Assembly (NCBI GenBank): GCA_003049485.1
Contig: PYST01000129.1
Coordinates: forward strand, 1-64,000
Direction: 5' to 3'
From: Ophioceras dolichostomum
Lineage: Eukaryota; Ascomycota; Sordariomycetes; Magnaporthales; Ophioceraceae
DNA length: 64,000 nucleotides
Shown: positions 17,857 through 29,300 of the stretch, in pieces
Position numbering within the stretch: the first letter of the stretch is position 1
Layout of the letters: the number at the start of each line of letters is the position of its first letter
Program-made: the position numbers and the translations under genes
The notes under the pieces: model-generated
Databases searched by the model: none
Told to the model about the DNA's origin: nothing
The model's input: only the letters and a program-made list of their open reading frames with translations

Positions 17857-20381
17857 GCTGTTGTCCTCGGCGTCTTATTTTCTCTCCCTTCCCTACCTTC
17901 TCTGCCATTTCCCCGTCTGTCGTTTCTCATTTCTTTCTACGACTTTTTTACTTTCTGCTCTTTGTTACTTCTGCTCATCCATCTCCTTTGACGCGTTTGT
18001 ACTAACATTGTATCATATATATCTGGTTTGGGACTTTGCTGTTCTGTTTTTTTTGTTCCTGCGGGGGGTGGTGGAGATCGCCGGTGTGGTGATGGAGTGA
18101 GTGGTGTTCTGGTGTCTTGTATGGCAAGGGCCTGATGCTTTGCATCCATAGCGAGCAAGTCGACTGTCCTGTCCTGTCCTTTCTGTCTACGGCTCGAGGG
18201 GTTTAATTTGGCCCCTTGCCGAGTTGCTTTTCTTTTCTTTTTCGGGCTCACATCTTTCCGAAACCATTCATCCGCTTGCCTGTCTTTGCTGCTTCCTTTT
18301 CCTTTTCTTTTTGTCGGGTCTGTTTTTTTTTCTACTTTCATGAGGCGAACATCAGCACGACCTCTCAGTTGCTGGGGAATACCAATCTGATTATCTAGGC
18401 AGATGTGGGGCACGAATTACTGGCGAAGTTGGTGTTCTTTGGCATTTTCTTTTGTCATGGAGTTCAGGACTTGGTTTCTTTCCCTTTTTTTCAGGAGGTC
18501 CTCCACGACCTACGATGGCATCTACTGTGCGGACCCTGATTTCCAATTCATCAGCGACAGCATCCCAGCGCTGTTTACATGCTTGCTTTTCTCTTCTTTT
18601 TTCTTTTCTGGGTTGGCGAGACCGTTTGAACTTTTTGACCGCAGTTCGCTACGCACCTATTTATGCTGGTTTAATGGGAATCTTCTGAGAGGCCTTCTAA
18701 GAATAGAGGGCCTCATGCTGCTTCACACTACCACCACTTTGGGCTGCCATACGCTCCGGGTCGTGCATGATTGGTGTGTGCTTGAAGCACGGCTTGCTTC
18801 TCTTGCTCTCTCGACCAGTGCTCATTGACCTTGTTCCTTTAGACTCAAAGGCTTCCATGAGAAGACGGTTCCTGCTTCGGGGTGGGAGGGGGCGACGTCT
18901 TCCTCCAGGGCCAGTCCACGCCATGCATTGGACCCCCATCATCTGAGCTACACTTTTCGCTCAGGGTCTCTGCGGCTATATCTCCTGTGCTTACCGCGGG
19001 TGTCCGTCGAGATGACCGTCGGCCAAGTGAGTTTGTCGGTGCGAGGCAGAACATTCCCAGCGTGGTATTCTTCACCGAGTGACGACGAATCGTCACTCTC
19101 ATTCTACCGATGCACTTGATCTAAAAGAAAAAAAATGTAGAAAAAACCTAAATGGCAAAAGCTTACGACCTAACCACATTACGATCTTCTAGTGTAGAAC
19201 GTGGTTGGGTCGTTACGAAAAGTCTCGGTGCGACTTTTGCTACTGACCAGCCTCGAACTCGCAATCTTCGATGGTTTGTGTTGCGAGCCGACAATCGTGG
19301 CGAATTACCAACTCAACCATGTTGACTTGGGACGATTGTCTGATTGTTGAGGGGAGGTGGGTTGAGCGGGCTTATGAGGCCTTGCTTGGGATGGGAAGGA
19401 GTGAAGTGAAGTGAAGGGGAGGCGCGACCTGCCACCGCGACCACGCGTCGTGATTCCACGGCAGGGCAGGGCAGGCAGGCCAGGCCAGGCAATGATATGT
19501 CCTGCACGAAGACAGGGACATCGGGTCTATGTGTACCTGTTTGTATTTCTCATTATACCTGTCCTCTTTCCGATTGTGCTGGCCGACTAGGCCGCCCATC
19601 TTGTCGAGGCTGGTTGTGTAGGGTAGCTGCAAGTCCATCATATGTCGTTTTTGCCCTGTGTTCACTGAGCCATGCGTCCATTTGCTTCGTTACCGCTGAC
19701 CAATCCCGGGTGGCCGTCACCTCGTCCCCAACATTGTCGATCCGCCTCCCCTCACCGTCTAGTCACCAGCCGACATTCGAGGAGGGCCTTCTCGCTTGTC
19801 CCATAGCATTGTGGTTTGAAGAAAACATCCGTGTGCATTTTTCTTCTCGAGAGAATGAAACGCGAAAGATCTGTTTGTCTCTTACACGTAGCGCCCTGCA
19901 GAGCGCCGACCTCCTCTACATAGTTCTGGGTGGCCCGGTATGCCCGGGCTGAGTCGAGCATCTCACTCCGGAGACAGGGGGCCGCCTCGGCTGCGTGACT
20001 TGCTCGGGGTGGATACTCCGTAGTGCATCCCGTTACATTTTCCGTGCCCTGGCTGTCGGTCGAGGCTGCCAGCTGTCTTGGGTGGAGATGTGAAACACTG
20101 GACCGTATAAGACCGCCGTAGTTTTCACAGACTGGAAATTTCTTCAAAATTTGGAAGCCAAACGGATCAAGCCGCAAATACAATGTAGTTAGAAAACAAT
20201 CAACGTGATCAATCCCTCTTTGTGGCGGGGTGCACGCGTGGTCTGACAGAGAAATAAATTGCCCCCCTGTCGATGCCGGTTGCTTGAACCGAGCAGGGAG
20301 ACCTTTCCCTTGATTGTCTGTCCCTAGCGATTGACACCCATACTGTCAGTCAGTTGCCCATCGCATCCACGATTCTACATC
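17857..20381. other. Intergenic between the MABP1-like gene and the pRiA4b pseudogene
   Basis: 2.5 kb, T- and pyrimidine-rich after the stop (probable 3' UTR). The only structured part is the tRNA-like element at 19077-19319. Frames such as 18403-18828 have no recognisable domain and biased composition. Confidence 0.5.
19077..19319 (-). ncRNA. tRNA-like, hairpin-rich element with Pol III box A and box B (possible SINE)
   Basis: On the minus strand TGGTTGAGTTGG (19319-19308) fits the box A consensus TRGYNNARNNGG, and GTTCGAGGC (19258-19250) fits box B. The spacing is about that of a class II or intron-bearing tRNA. The acceptor stem does not pair, so it is not a working tRNA. Downstream follow an AAAAGTC/GACTTTT hairpin (19218-19238, 7-nt loop), a 13-bp hairpin with one wobble (19165-19177 with 19201-19213), T-runs that could end Pol III transcription (19121-19146 region), and a perfect 9-bp GAGTGACGA hairpin (19077-19098). 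This layout suggests a tRNA-derived SINE or a structured Pol III RNA. Confidence 0.4.
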
Positions 20382-21049
20382 ATGGCCTCCTCCAACGAAC
20401 AGATCGCCCGGATTCACATCAAGCTGGATGGCACCGAACCGGCCGTCTGGCGCAGGATCGAAGTCCCGCTCAACACCAGCCTCAAGACGCTCCACGACAC
20501 CATCCAGGCCGTCATGCTCTTCGAGGACAGTCACCACCTCTTCGAGTTCAGAGCGGGCGGCAAGCATGCTAGCATTACGGCGTCCCAGATGACGAGGTGC
20601 ACGAGTTCCCCGGTAGGAGTGACTTGACCCCCAAGAAGTCGTACGCCGCCCGCAACGTCAAGGTCGGCGCGCTCGTCAAGCGGGGCATCACCACGTTCAA
20701 GTACGAGTACGACTTCGGCGACGGCTGGGAGCGCTCGGTCACCGTCGAGGCCGTAGCGGACGCCGATTCGGCCCTAGAGTACCCGCGCCTCGTCGAAGGC
20801 GAACGCCGGGGCCCGCCGGAGGACGTCGGCCGCGTCGGCAAGTTCCAGCGGTTCCTCGAGGCGATCGCGGACCCGACCCACGAGGACCACCGCGATCGCG
20901 TGCGCTGGTACAAGCGGTGGCACCGCTGAGCCAGCTTCGACCCGGACGACATTGGCCTCGCTGCCATCAGATGGCGCTTGGGCGGACTGGCGCATCACCG
21001 AGCCCTCGCACAGGCATCCGTCGCCGGCAGACACCGTAGAGATCACTGA
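20382..21049 (+). pseudogene. Broken pRiA4b ORF-3-like gene of bacterial type
   Basis: The first frame starts at ATG 20382 and gives ARIHIKLDGTEPAVWRRIEV and HHLFEFRAGGK, the start of the plasmid pRiA4b ORF-3-like domain. The expected continuation (YGVPDDEVHEF, later YEYDFGDGWERSV and HEDH) is in another frame from 20576. The shift is explained by an 8-bp near-direct repeat, GCAAGCAT (20560-20567) then GCTAGCAT (20568-20575). A TGA at 20927-20929 also interrupts the gene, because the same frame goes on with a family-like tail (SFDPDDIGLAAIRWRL) to a stop at 21047-21049. The family is mainly bacterial and its function is unknown; the fungal copy is probably an old transfer. No splice sites resolve the shift. 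Sequencing error is the alternative. Confidence 0.75.
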
Positions 21050-21599
21050 CCGCGAGCGAGCCAAACCACCCCCGCCGCCTGCCCCGTGCTATCTGGCTTA
21101 GGAAGGGGGAGTTGGGGGCTAATGGACACCGACGAAGGGAGAGCGATGGTGTGGAAGTTAGAGCAGCTAGCCGCCGAGGACAGGTGTGATGGACAGGGGA
21201 TTACTGATAGGATTGCTCCAGCATGTTTGGCCGATCCTGGGTATGATTGGTTCATTGCTGGGAGACGAAGCTGTTTTCTTCAAACATGCTTACCAGGCTG
21301 GACACAATACGTAGCGGCGACAGTAAGGACCAACCCAACGCTATCTTGATTTTGTAACCAAACGGAGACACGCAGAAAATATATGCATAGGCAAGAAAGA
21401 CAGCAACAGTTCTTTTTTTGAGGGGGGAAAAACAAAACCCGGGATAAATCGAATATGTGTCCCCGCTTTTAGCCAACCAAGGGGATGACGATAGATATCG
21501 TGTCATAAAGTAAAGTAGGATCTCAGCAGGTGAAGGTCAGGAAGGGGTCAGCCAAAGAGCAAGCAAGCCTCAGCCAGCCTCAGCGGGCTTCACCTTCAC
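21050..21599. other. Intergenic, convergent 3' ends
   Basis: 550 bp between the pRiA4b relic and the RGP1 stop. A-rich around 21350-21430. No gene or structured repeat seen. Confidence 0.45.
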
Positions 21600-24500
21600 T
21601 CACACAGGCAACCCGACCTCAGCCTCGTCCCGCTCCAGCCTCTCAAGGCCGTTACACACGGCGCCGTAGACGCGCAAGGGCACCGCGACCTCGAAGCTCT
21701 CGCAGGGCAAGGTCTCAGCCGCGACAAACACCAACCCCCCACGATCGTCTCTCGATACCTCCTCCAGCAGCGGGTGGGACGGTTGAGGGTGGTGATGTGG
21801 TTTCTGTTGCTGTTGCTGTTGCTGCCGCTGGTGCTGTGATTTCGAGTGCTTCTTCTGGTTGGGGCGAGACACAAGCCCTGCTCGCTCGGCTTGCCTGCTG
21901 CCGGCGTCGCTGCTGCTGGTGCCACCATCTTCGCCCTCCTCCTCCTCCTCGTCCTCTTCCTCCTTTTCATGCCCTTTCTCATCCTCTTCATCATCCTCTT
22001 CATCATCCTCCTCATCCTCCTCATCATCCTCATCGTCCACGCCATGCACACCACCACCACCACCACCACCACCGCCCGAACCACCCACCCCGCCACCACC
22101 AGGCCTCTCACCAGCCGCAGACGGCACCACAAACTCAAGCCTAATCTTCCAATCGAGACACACCCCGCTCGTCACGAACTCAGGCGTCGCCGACACCGGT
22201 ATCGTAGGCGTGAACACGACCCTGCGCGTGAACAGCGTCGCCTCCGAGGACGTCGCGTACACGCGCCTCGTCACGCGGTGCACGCTCGCCTCCGACCTGA
22301 GCGCCAGCCCCGCGTCCACGCGCTCGGCCGTCTCCAGCGCGGCGTGCACGGCGTAGCAGGGCACCTCGGCCGCCGAGAAGTCGACCGTCATGACGACCGT
22401 CTCGCCCAGCCGGTACGACGGCCTCGCGAGCGTCACGACCCCCACGCGGCGGCCGTTGCGCGCGATCTCGAACCGGTTCGCCGCCGCCGCCGCCGCTGCG
22501 GAGTCGCTGCCGCTACCACCGCCACCACCACCGCTGCCTCCTCGTCCGTTGCTGCGCACGCTGTTGCTGCGCAGGATGGCGAGGTCGATGGCTTCCTTGG
22601 CGCTCACGGCTCCTTCCTCGAAATACATCGACGGTCGCCGCGAGGACGCGCCCGACCAGGACGTGGAGGTGTCGGCGGTGGGCGAGAGCAGGCCGTCGGC
22701 GCCGCGGCCGATGCCGTGTCCCGGACGCTGCGCCAGGAGCTCGTCGACGTAGTTGATGAACCCAGCCATGGTGGACGACGACGACGATTTGCCGGCCGTC
22801 TTGCCCCCATTGCTGGTGCTGCCGCTGCCGCTGGAGCCGTTGGTAGAAGAGTCTCCCCCATTCCGTCGCTTAGAAGCCAGGGCGGCACCTGCTCTGTCGA
22901 GGCTCTGCACGTGAGCGGCGTCGCGCAGCAGCACGTACGGTGACATGAGGTCGTGGCCCAGTATCTCGCCGTGACTGTTCACGCTGCCGAGCACCCGGAA
23001 TGGCATGTCCACCGACCGTAGCTGCTGCTCCTTTGCGCCGCCGGGCCTCTGCGTGCCGATGACGAGGCTGTACGAGATCTTCATGGCCTTGCCCCTGTGC
23101 GTGGGCGGCAGGCCCCGGGGCAGACGGAAGCTGTACTCGAAGCTCCGGCTCTCGCCCGGCGCAAGCTTGAGGTCGACGAACAGGATCGACTGCGGCGTGG
23201 ACAGGAGAGGCACGGCGCGCGAGCTGGCGATGCCGCGCATCTCCTTGATGGTGCTTAGCTCACTGCTACCAAGCAATTCGCCGATCGAGCTGGTCAGGCT
23301 GCCGCCCCAGCCCATGAAGCCGCGGAGGAGTCCGGCGGTACCAGCACCAACGCCAGCGCCGAGGCTGTCGCGCTTGTTGGCGCTGCTGGCAGGCGCGTCG
23401 ACGCCGATGACGCCACCACCTTGTTGGCCACCCACGACGGCTTTGCGTTTGACTTGCTCAAAGGGCGTCAGGTTGACGAGGGAGCCGTCTAGTGTGAAAG
23501 ATCCCTGTACCTGCGCGTAGCCCATCATGAGAGCTTCGGGCGGAGCCCGCACCTTGTGCTTCAGGGAGCCCGAGAGGTTTGACCGCGAGCGCAGGTGTGG
23601 GGTCCGCCCGGAGGTCCTGTTGGGATGAGGCTGCGTGACGTACTCGGACGCGAGCGTCTCGGTCGAGTTATTGCTGACAGAGTAGAATTCACCGCTGCTG
23701 CGAGGTGTGCCCCCTATGCTGGTTGTGGACAAGATCCGCGCAGCCGGTGCCGCAGCTGACGTCGGGGCGGGAGCGACGACATTGCTCTCGTTTATGATTG
23801 GGATAGGGAGGCCTTTGCCTGGCCTTGCTGGAACGCTGTAGGCGTCTGCCCCCTCTGTTGTGTCGACGTCCCCAGAATCCCGAATGGTCGACGTGGGGCT
23901 CATCGGCGACTCGTCCTGGGTGGTTGCGGTGGGGCTGTCGGTGACCTGGCCGAGGGGCGACAGCACCATTGGGAACTTGAAGCCGGACAGGTCCTCCGGG
24001 GTTGGGTGCCGTGGCGAGGGGCCTCCTACGCCTCCACTAGCCACCACGTCTATATCCGATGTGTTCGCGGTGACGGACGCGGTGTCTGGAGAGCCGGGTG
24101 ACGGGTAAGAGGCGTGAAAGAGGGGGGAGGGCTGCGAGCCGAACGGTCGATGTGGATGCGAAGCTATAGTTCATGTTTACAAAGCAGGTTAGCATAGCTG
24201 TTGAGGTACTGGACCACGGCAGATCAAGAAGACGGCCGCCTTTCCCCGCCCGTTGAAGCGGATCCAGCTCGGACTTCTAGCCACCCAGACATCCAGAGGT
24301 ACCTACCCGACCGTGGCCCACTCAGGGCAGGCCCGCGCGAAACTATTTGTAGACTCGAAGCCCGGGCATGTCCTCTATGAGACCGACTGCCTTTTGTGGT
24401 ATTTGTGGTGGCGCTGCTGCTGCTCGAGCTGGTATTACCATGCTGCTGGTGTTGAGCATTATTACCGTCCAGTGTCGTGACGGCAGATCCGATCGAGACG

Positions 24501-24985
24501 ATGGAGATGGAACGTCGATGACTTCCCCCACTGCTCTTCCTCTGTTGCTGACCGCTATTTGAACCCCCTTCCCCGGCAGCTGCAGGTGGAGGGGACCAGG
24601 CGGTGGCCACAGAACCGGCTCTGCTCCGAGATGTGGAGGGTATGGGACCGTTGAAGGACAAAGCCGAGCGGTGGCCGTGGCCGTGGCCATGCCCTCGAGA
24701 TGGCCTAGGAGGCGCTAGGCCAGACGAAGGAGAGGACTGCTGCGAGTGTTGCTGTGGCCTTGGGCGGTCGGTAGTGGCATTGGGATGGTAGTTTTGTAGG
24801 TTGGGCGACGCGGAAACAGAGGGGGCCGGAGTAGGAACGGCGGCGACGTTCTTGAACGTGATCCTACACCTCACTTCCTCGCCAGCAAAGACGGTCTGCT
24901 CGTGCCAACGGACGAAGACGCGGATGCTCCCGGTGCCAGCGCTGTTGCCGCCAGCCGCGACCGCCGCTGCTCCGTCTGGCGGCAT
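21600..24985 (-). CDS. rgp1: RGP1: subunit of the Ric1-Rgp1 exchange factor for Ypt6/Rab6
   Basis: Two exons, 24985-24307 and 24163-21600, 1,080 residues. The intron 24306-24164 has donor GTAGGT, acceptor TATAG and branch TGCTAAC, and the phases agree. The start ATG precedes IRVFVRWHEQTVFAGEEVRC, the conserved Rgp1 opening (arrestin-like fold). Later family blocks are LFVDLKLAPGESRSFEYSFR, KISYSLVIGTQRPGG, SPYVLLRD, RNGRRVGVVTLARPSYRLGE and TSGVCLDWKIRLEFVV. In yeast Rgp1 with Ric1 activates Ypt6 in Golgi retrograde transport. Residues near the C-terminus (about 21930-22060) form a long Asp/Glu run followed by His/Gln-rich sequence, and the N-terminal third is Ser/Gly/His-rich, so the fungal protein is much longer than its core. 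Confidence 0.9.
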
Positions 24986-26328
24986 ACTGGTGGCGAATCT
25001 CCTCCTGGATGAGGGAGAGCGCTGCAAATGGTATTCGGCCAGGAGGTCATGAAAACGGTCGATGTCGTTGTAGTCGCATTGCTCGCTCTGGTCTTCGCTG
25101 GAGTTTCCCTGGAAAGTTACCAAACGCGCTGGAGATTTCTTTCGAAAGAAGCTCGCGCAAATAGAATGAGTGAGCGAAGGAGGAAAAGATGACCTATAAT
25201 AGAAATAGGCAGACCTCAAGCAACAACGTCTAGCTGACGCTGCTGCTATCACTCTCGGTCGAGCCGGGAGTTCGCGATTCAGTTGGCAGTCGGGCCCAGC
25301 ACTGAGGTTGCAGTGCAACCTTGCAGGATGCGGATGAGCTTCCGTTGCAGGTACAGTGCGAAGCCCAGAGCGCACGCCCCGCTCGGATGACCTCGCTAGG
25401 GCCCAAAGAGACTCTACAGCACGCTAAATTCTGTGATGAACACAGTGCAAATGCCATTCTGTCTTCAACGCAGGTAGCAGCCAACATGAACCCACATCCT
25501 CCAACCTTCCCTTGACGAGATATTCATAGGAAATAGAATTTCGATTTTCTCTAGCTTCTAGTTAGGCTGTAGAGTTGATAAGAAGAAGAGCGATAAGAAC
25601 AGTTCAAAGCATGACCTAGCGTGGTCAAGCCATTGACAAAGCCAGGCTGCTCTGAGTTGTCTCGCCCTCATAACGAGACGAGAGTGTCGAGAATCGCCGA
25701 GGAACATGATGGGATATAATAAGAATGAGAGAGTAGAGAGGATGCGAGAGAAAAGAAATCCCATCGCCGACGTCGAAACGATTGTGTTCTCGCCTCGTTA
25801 TCTTCGCAATAATCAAGGGAGAGACAACCGTCAGCCGAGAAAGAGACACCGTTTCCCGAGCCTCCCGCTCTCAATATCAACCAACTACCTCTTCTACTAC
25901 TCCTGTAATGACAACCTAGGGCATGCTCGAGCATGCGTGAACCATAAAACAGTAAAAAGCTATGAAGCAAGCGAAACATCCAGTGAACAGTCTGGGTATC
26001 TATCCCGTGAAAAAGAAACATCCCATCCCAGTTCCTGATCCCATGTCGTCCGAGGTCCGTCCAGGTCCCGTTCCTAACCGCCCAACGGCCGACAAACTAG
26101 AGAAGCCCTCCCTTGCCTAGGTGGAATCTGGTTACCTGTAAGAAGAAGAGAGAGTAACGAAGGAAACAAAGCGATAGCCCGGACTGAAAGCCCAAAACAA
26201 AACGAAAAAGAAGAAAACAGAAAAAGAAGAAAAAATGCCTGAAAGAATAACAAAAAAGGGGGAGGTCGCAATACGTCGCAAAACAAGACAAGTTTAGTCC
26301 TCAACCCCTTATGTTCGCACTCACCCTC
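24986..26328. other. Intergenic: RGP1 promoter and KCS1 3' region
   Basis: 1.3 kb, both neighbours on the minus strand. The RGP1 side is its promoter/5' UTR. The KCS1 side (26140-26260) is purine-rich on +, hence pyrimidine-rich in the KCS1 3' UTR. No gene recognised. Confidence 0.45.
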
Positions 26329-29300
26329 TCACTCACTCACAGACCCCTCATCCTCACCACTCTCCACCTCACCGACCCCATTACTCCCATTCCCATTCCC
26401 ATTCTGCCCATAATGCCTCTGATGGTGCCCATACGGACTAGACGGCGCCCCCACGAGCCCCAGCTCCTCCCTCGTCTCCAGCTGGATCTGCAGGAAGTAC
26501 TTCCTCAGGCTCCTCAGTCCCCTTAAGAACCCGCGGTCCGGCTCGTCCGGGTGCCGCGGCGGACAGGGGGGAGGCGGCTTCCGCGACGCGGAAGAGGAGA
26601 CGTCGCCACCAGTACTAGTACCAGTAGGTGCAGTGACGCTGTTGGCAAAGTCCGCGATCTTGAAGTCGATGTCGCGCTTGTTGCGCTTCTTCTTCCCTCC
26701 TGTGCCTCCGTTGGTCGTGCCATAGCCGTTCCCGTTAAGCTGTCCATTGAAGTGTTGCTGTTGTGGACCAGTATGCTGAACGTCCTCCGTATCCGTCGCG
26801 AAATCAGTTGTAGAATCGTACACCAAAGGACCACCACCACCACCACCACCCGCCGCCGCCGACGAGGTTCCTCCCCCTCCTCCTCCCGCCGCAATCCCAC
26901 CAGAAGAACCAGAACCAGACTCTCCCGGCTGGTCCCCATCATAAAACATCAACAAGCTCGCCGCATAAAACCTGTACCCCCCCAACCTCCCCACAATCCC
27001 CTCCAGCTCCTTCAGCTTCCCCAGCACAGTCGGGATATGCCTCAACACGCTCGCCTCATCGCGCCCGTCCCACAGAAACCTCTTCAGCGCCGCCTTGAAC
27101 TCCTCCCCCTCCTTCAAGCCCCTCCCGAAGTACTTGTCCTTGAATATGTACGACTGCGTCTTGACGTCCCACACCTGCAGGCCGCAGACCCGCACGCCCA
27201 GCGAGCGCGAGGTCGTGGACGCGCACTTGCGCTGCTGGGAGGCCTGTTTCGCGGGGGAGGCCTCGACGCCGTACTGGCGCGTGCCCATCTTGAGGTCCAT
27301 GATGCACGGCCGCTTCATGCCCGCGGTGAGGTCTTCTAGAAGCAAAAAGTACTCGCGCCGGGAGGAGGAGTCATGCTGGCGCGAGGTCTGCACCTGCGCC
27401 TGGGCTTCCTTGGGGTTGATCGGGCGCGGGATGCGGCGGAATTCGGCGGTTGGGCTTGTGGCGCCGGAATTAGCGGCTGAGGGGATGGGGGAGTAGACGG
27501 TCGAGATCGTAGATGCTTCGGTGGCGGGAGTGATGTCGGTAGAGGCAGTGGCTGCCGATGCTGTGGCGGCGGCTGCGGCTTTGGCTTCCTCTTCTTCCTC
27601 CTCTTCCATTTTGAGGTCTGTTCCCTCTAGCATGCCAGCGCCAGTGAGGGTGTCCTCGTCGTCGTCGCCTTTGCCGGCTGTTTCTGTTCCCGCCCCTGCT
27701 CCTTTCTCTCCGGGCGACGACGAGTCCCCGCCCTTGTTGAAGTCCTCAGCATCGTCCGCCTCCTGGAAGTACTGAAGGTTGCCGCGGGACTCCGAAACGT
27801 CCTTAGGCTTCCTACGCAGCGCTGTGCCGGAGTACCGTCGGCGTCGGCCATTGCTTGCCCGGCTCTGGCCTGGAATCTCTGGCTCTGGAGCGCTCGTGCC
27901 CGTGACGTCCTTCGGCGAGGTGCTTTCGTCGTCGTCCTTTTCGTCGTCGCGCAAGGGTGATCTTCCCCTAAGTTCTTGCCCTTGTTCGTCGTCCTTGTGC
28001 TGCTTGTACCGGCGTTGTGCATCACGGCCAGTGTCTCCCCCTGTATCTGGACCCGTGTCGGTGAAGCTCTTCAACCGGCGATCGAATGAGGATTGCCCGA
28101 TAGCAGAACTTGGATCGACGGATCTGTCATAATCTCCCGACGAACGGCGGCGGGCGAAGCTATGACCAGGTTGATCAGGCTCGGACTCGATGTAATCGGG
28201 GCGACTCCCAGACATGCCGCGGTCATCGGCGCCTGTGAGATGTGATTCCGACGCAGGAGTCCGCAGGAACGAGCGTGGAAGCGATGGCCTTTGCTGGTGG
28301 TGGTGCGGCGAGCGGCGATGAGGTCGGACTGGGATGGGCGACTTGAGGAAGACGTCGTTGAACACCTCGTTGCGGAGCCGCTTGTTGACCACTGTGGCGC
28401 CCCAGCTGTTTGCGTGGTGGTCGGCCAAGCTCGGCCGGCTGATCAGGCTCTTCTTAGGAGATTGATCCTGTGTCTGCGTAAGCGATGATGCCGCATTGGC
28501 CGAGATGCTCCTAACCCACCCCGGTCCCAGAAGGCTGCTGCCACCGCGTCCGCTCCCCTCTGCTTCTCCCCCCATTCCTCCTCCTGCTCCCACTCTTGCT
28601 CCCGGCGGTCCTCCTCCAAGCCCATAAGGCAAAGGCTTCGGCGACGGCTGGAGCAGGTGCCGTGGCAGGATGTGCCGGTTTTCATCAAAGGCGACAGTGG
28701 GCACCGGAATTGAACTTGATTGCAGAGATTGACTGATTACTCTATGGTGCGCAGAGCTGCCGCCGGCCACAGCCGCAGCCCCAGCCTTTGCACCAACCTC
28801 AGTTCCACTCCTCGCCGAAGCGGACGACTCGCCGGGCGCGGCCTCATCATCATGTGGATGAGTCGCGGACCCGTTGCTGCCGCCATCTAACGCATCACGT
28901 AGCTCGGCCTGGTCCACATTTTTGCGCTCCAAACCGGCCGCATCATCTCTCTTAAGCGTCGACTTGCGCCGCGGCTGTTTGTGGAACGTGACGTTCAAGA
29001 CCCCGATATATCTAAGATGAATATGACCATGAACCCCAAGACAGGGGAACGGAGGTCACTCGAACGTTAGTCTTCCGGGAGGGCACAGTCAATAAAAACT
29101 AGGGGAGCGGACCATTAGGGTGTCGCTTCACGAGGCAACCCCGATGCCGGGTAGGTTAGGGATGATGGGAAGAAATGATGAAGTGAGTGGGGCACGTACC
29201 TAGGCAGGAAGGGCAGGAGATCTCTCACGTCCCGCTCTATCCTCTCGTAGAACTCATTCTCGCGGTTATTGAGCTGTTTGCAGACTGCACGCTTCGAAAA

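Noticed and set aside
18403..18828. 141-codon + frame rich in Phe/Leu/Ser, membrane-like
   Set aside because: Hydrophobicity follows from the T-rich DNA of a 3' region; no domain and no supporting signals.
19240..19319. Functional nuclear tRNA gene
   Set aside because: Box A and B match but the acceptor stem does not pair and the anticodon stem is poor, so kept only as tRNA-like element.
22030..22075. CAC trinucleotide run as a regulatory repeat
   Set aside because: It lies in the RGP1 coding exon and encodes its Gly/Val low-complexity stretch on the other strand.
24224..25375. RGP1 starting at a Met far upstream (25375)
   Set aside because: The conserved family start follows the Met at 24985 closely; the upstream part looks like untranslated leader.
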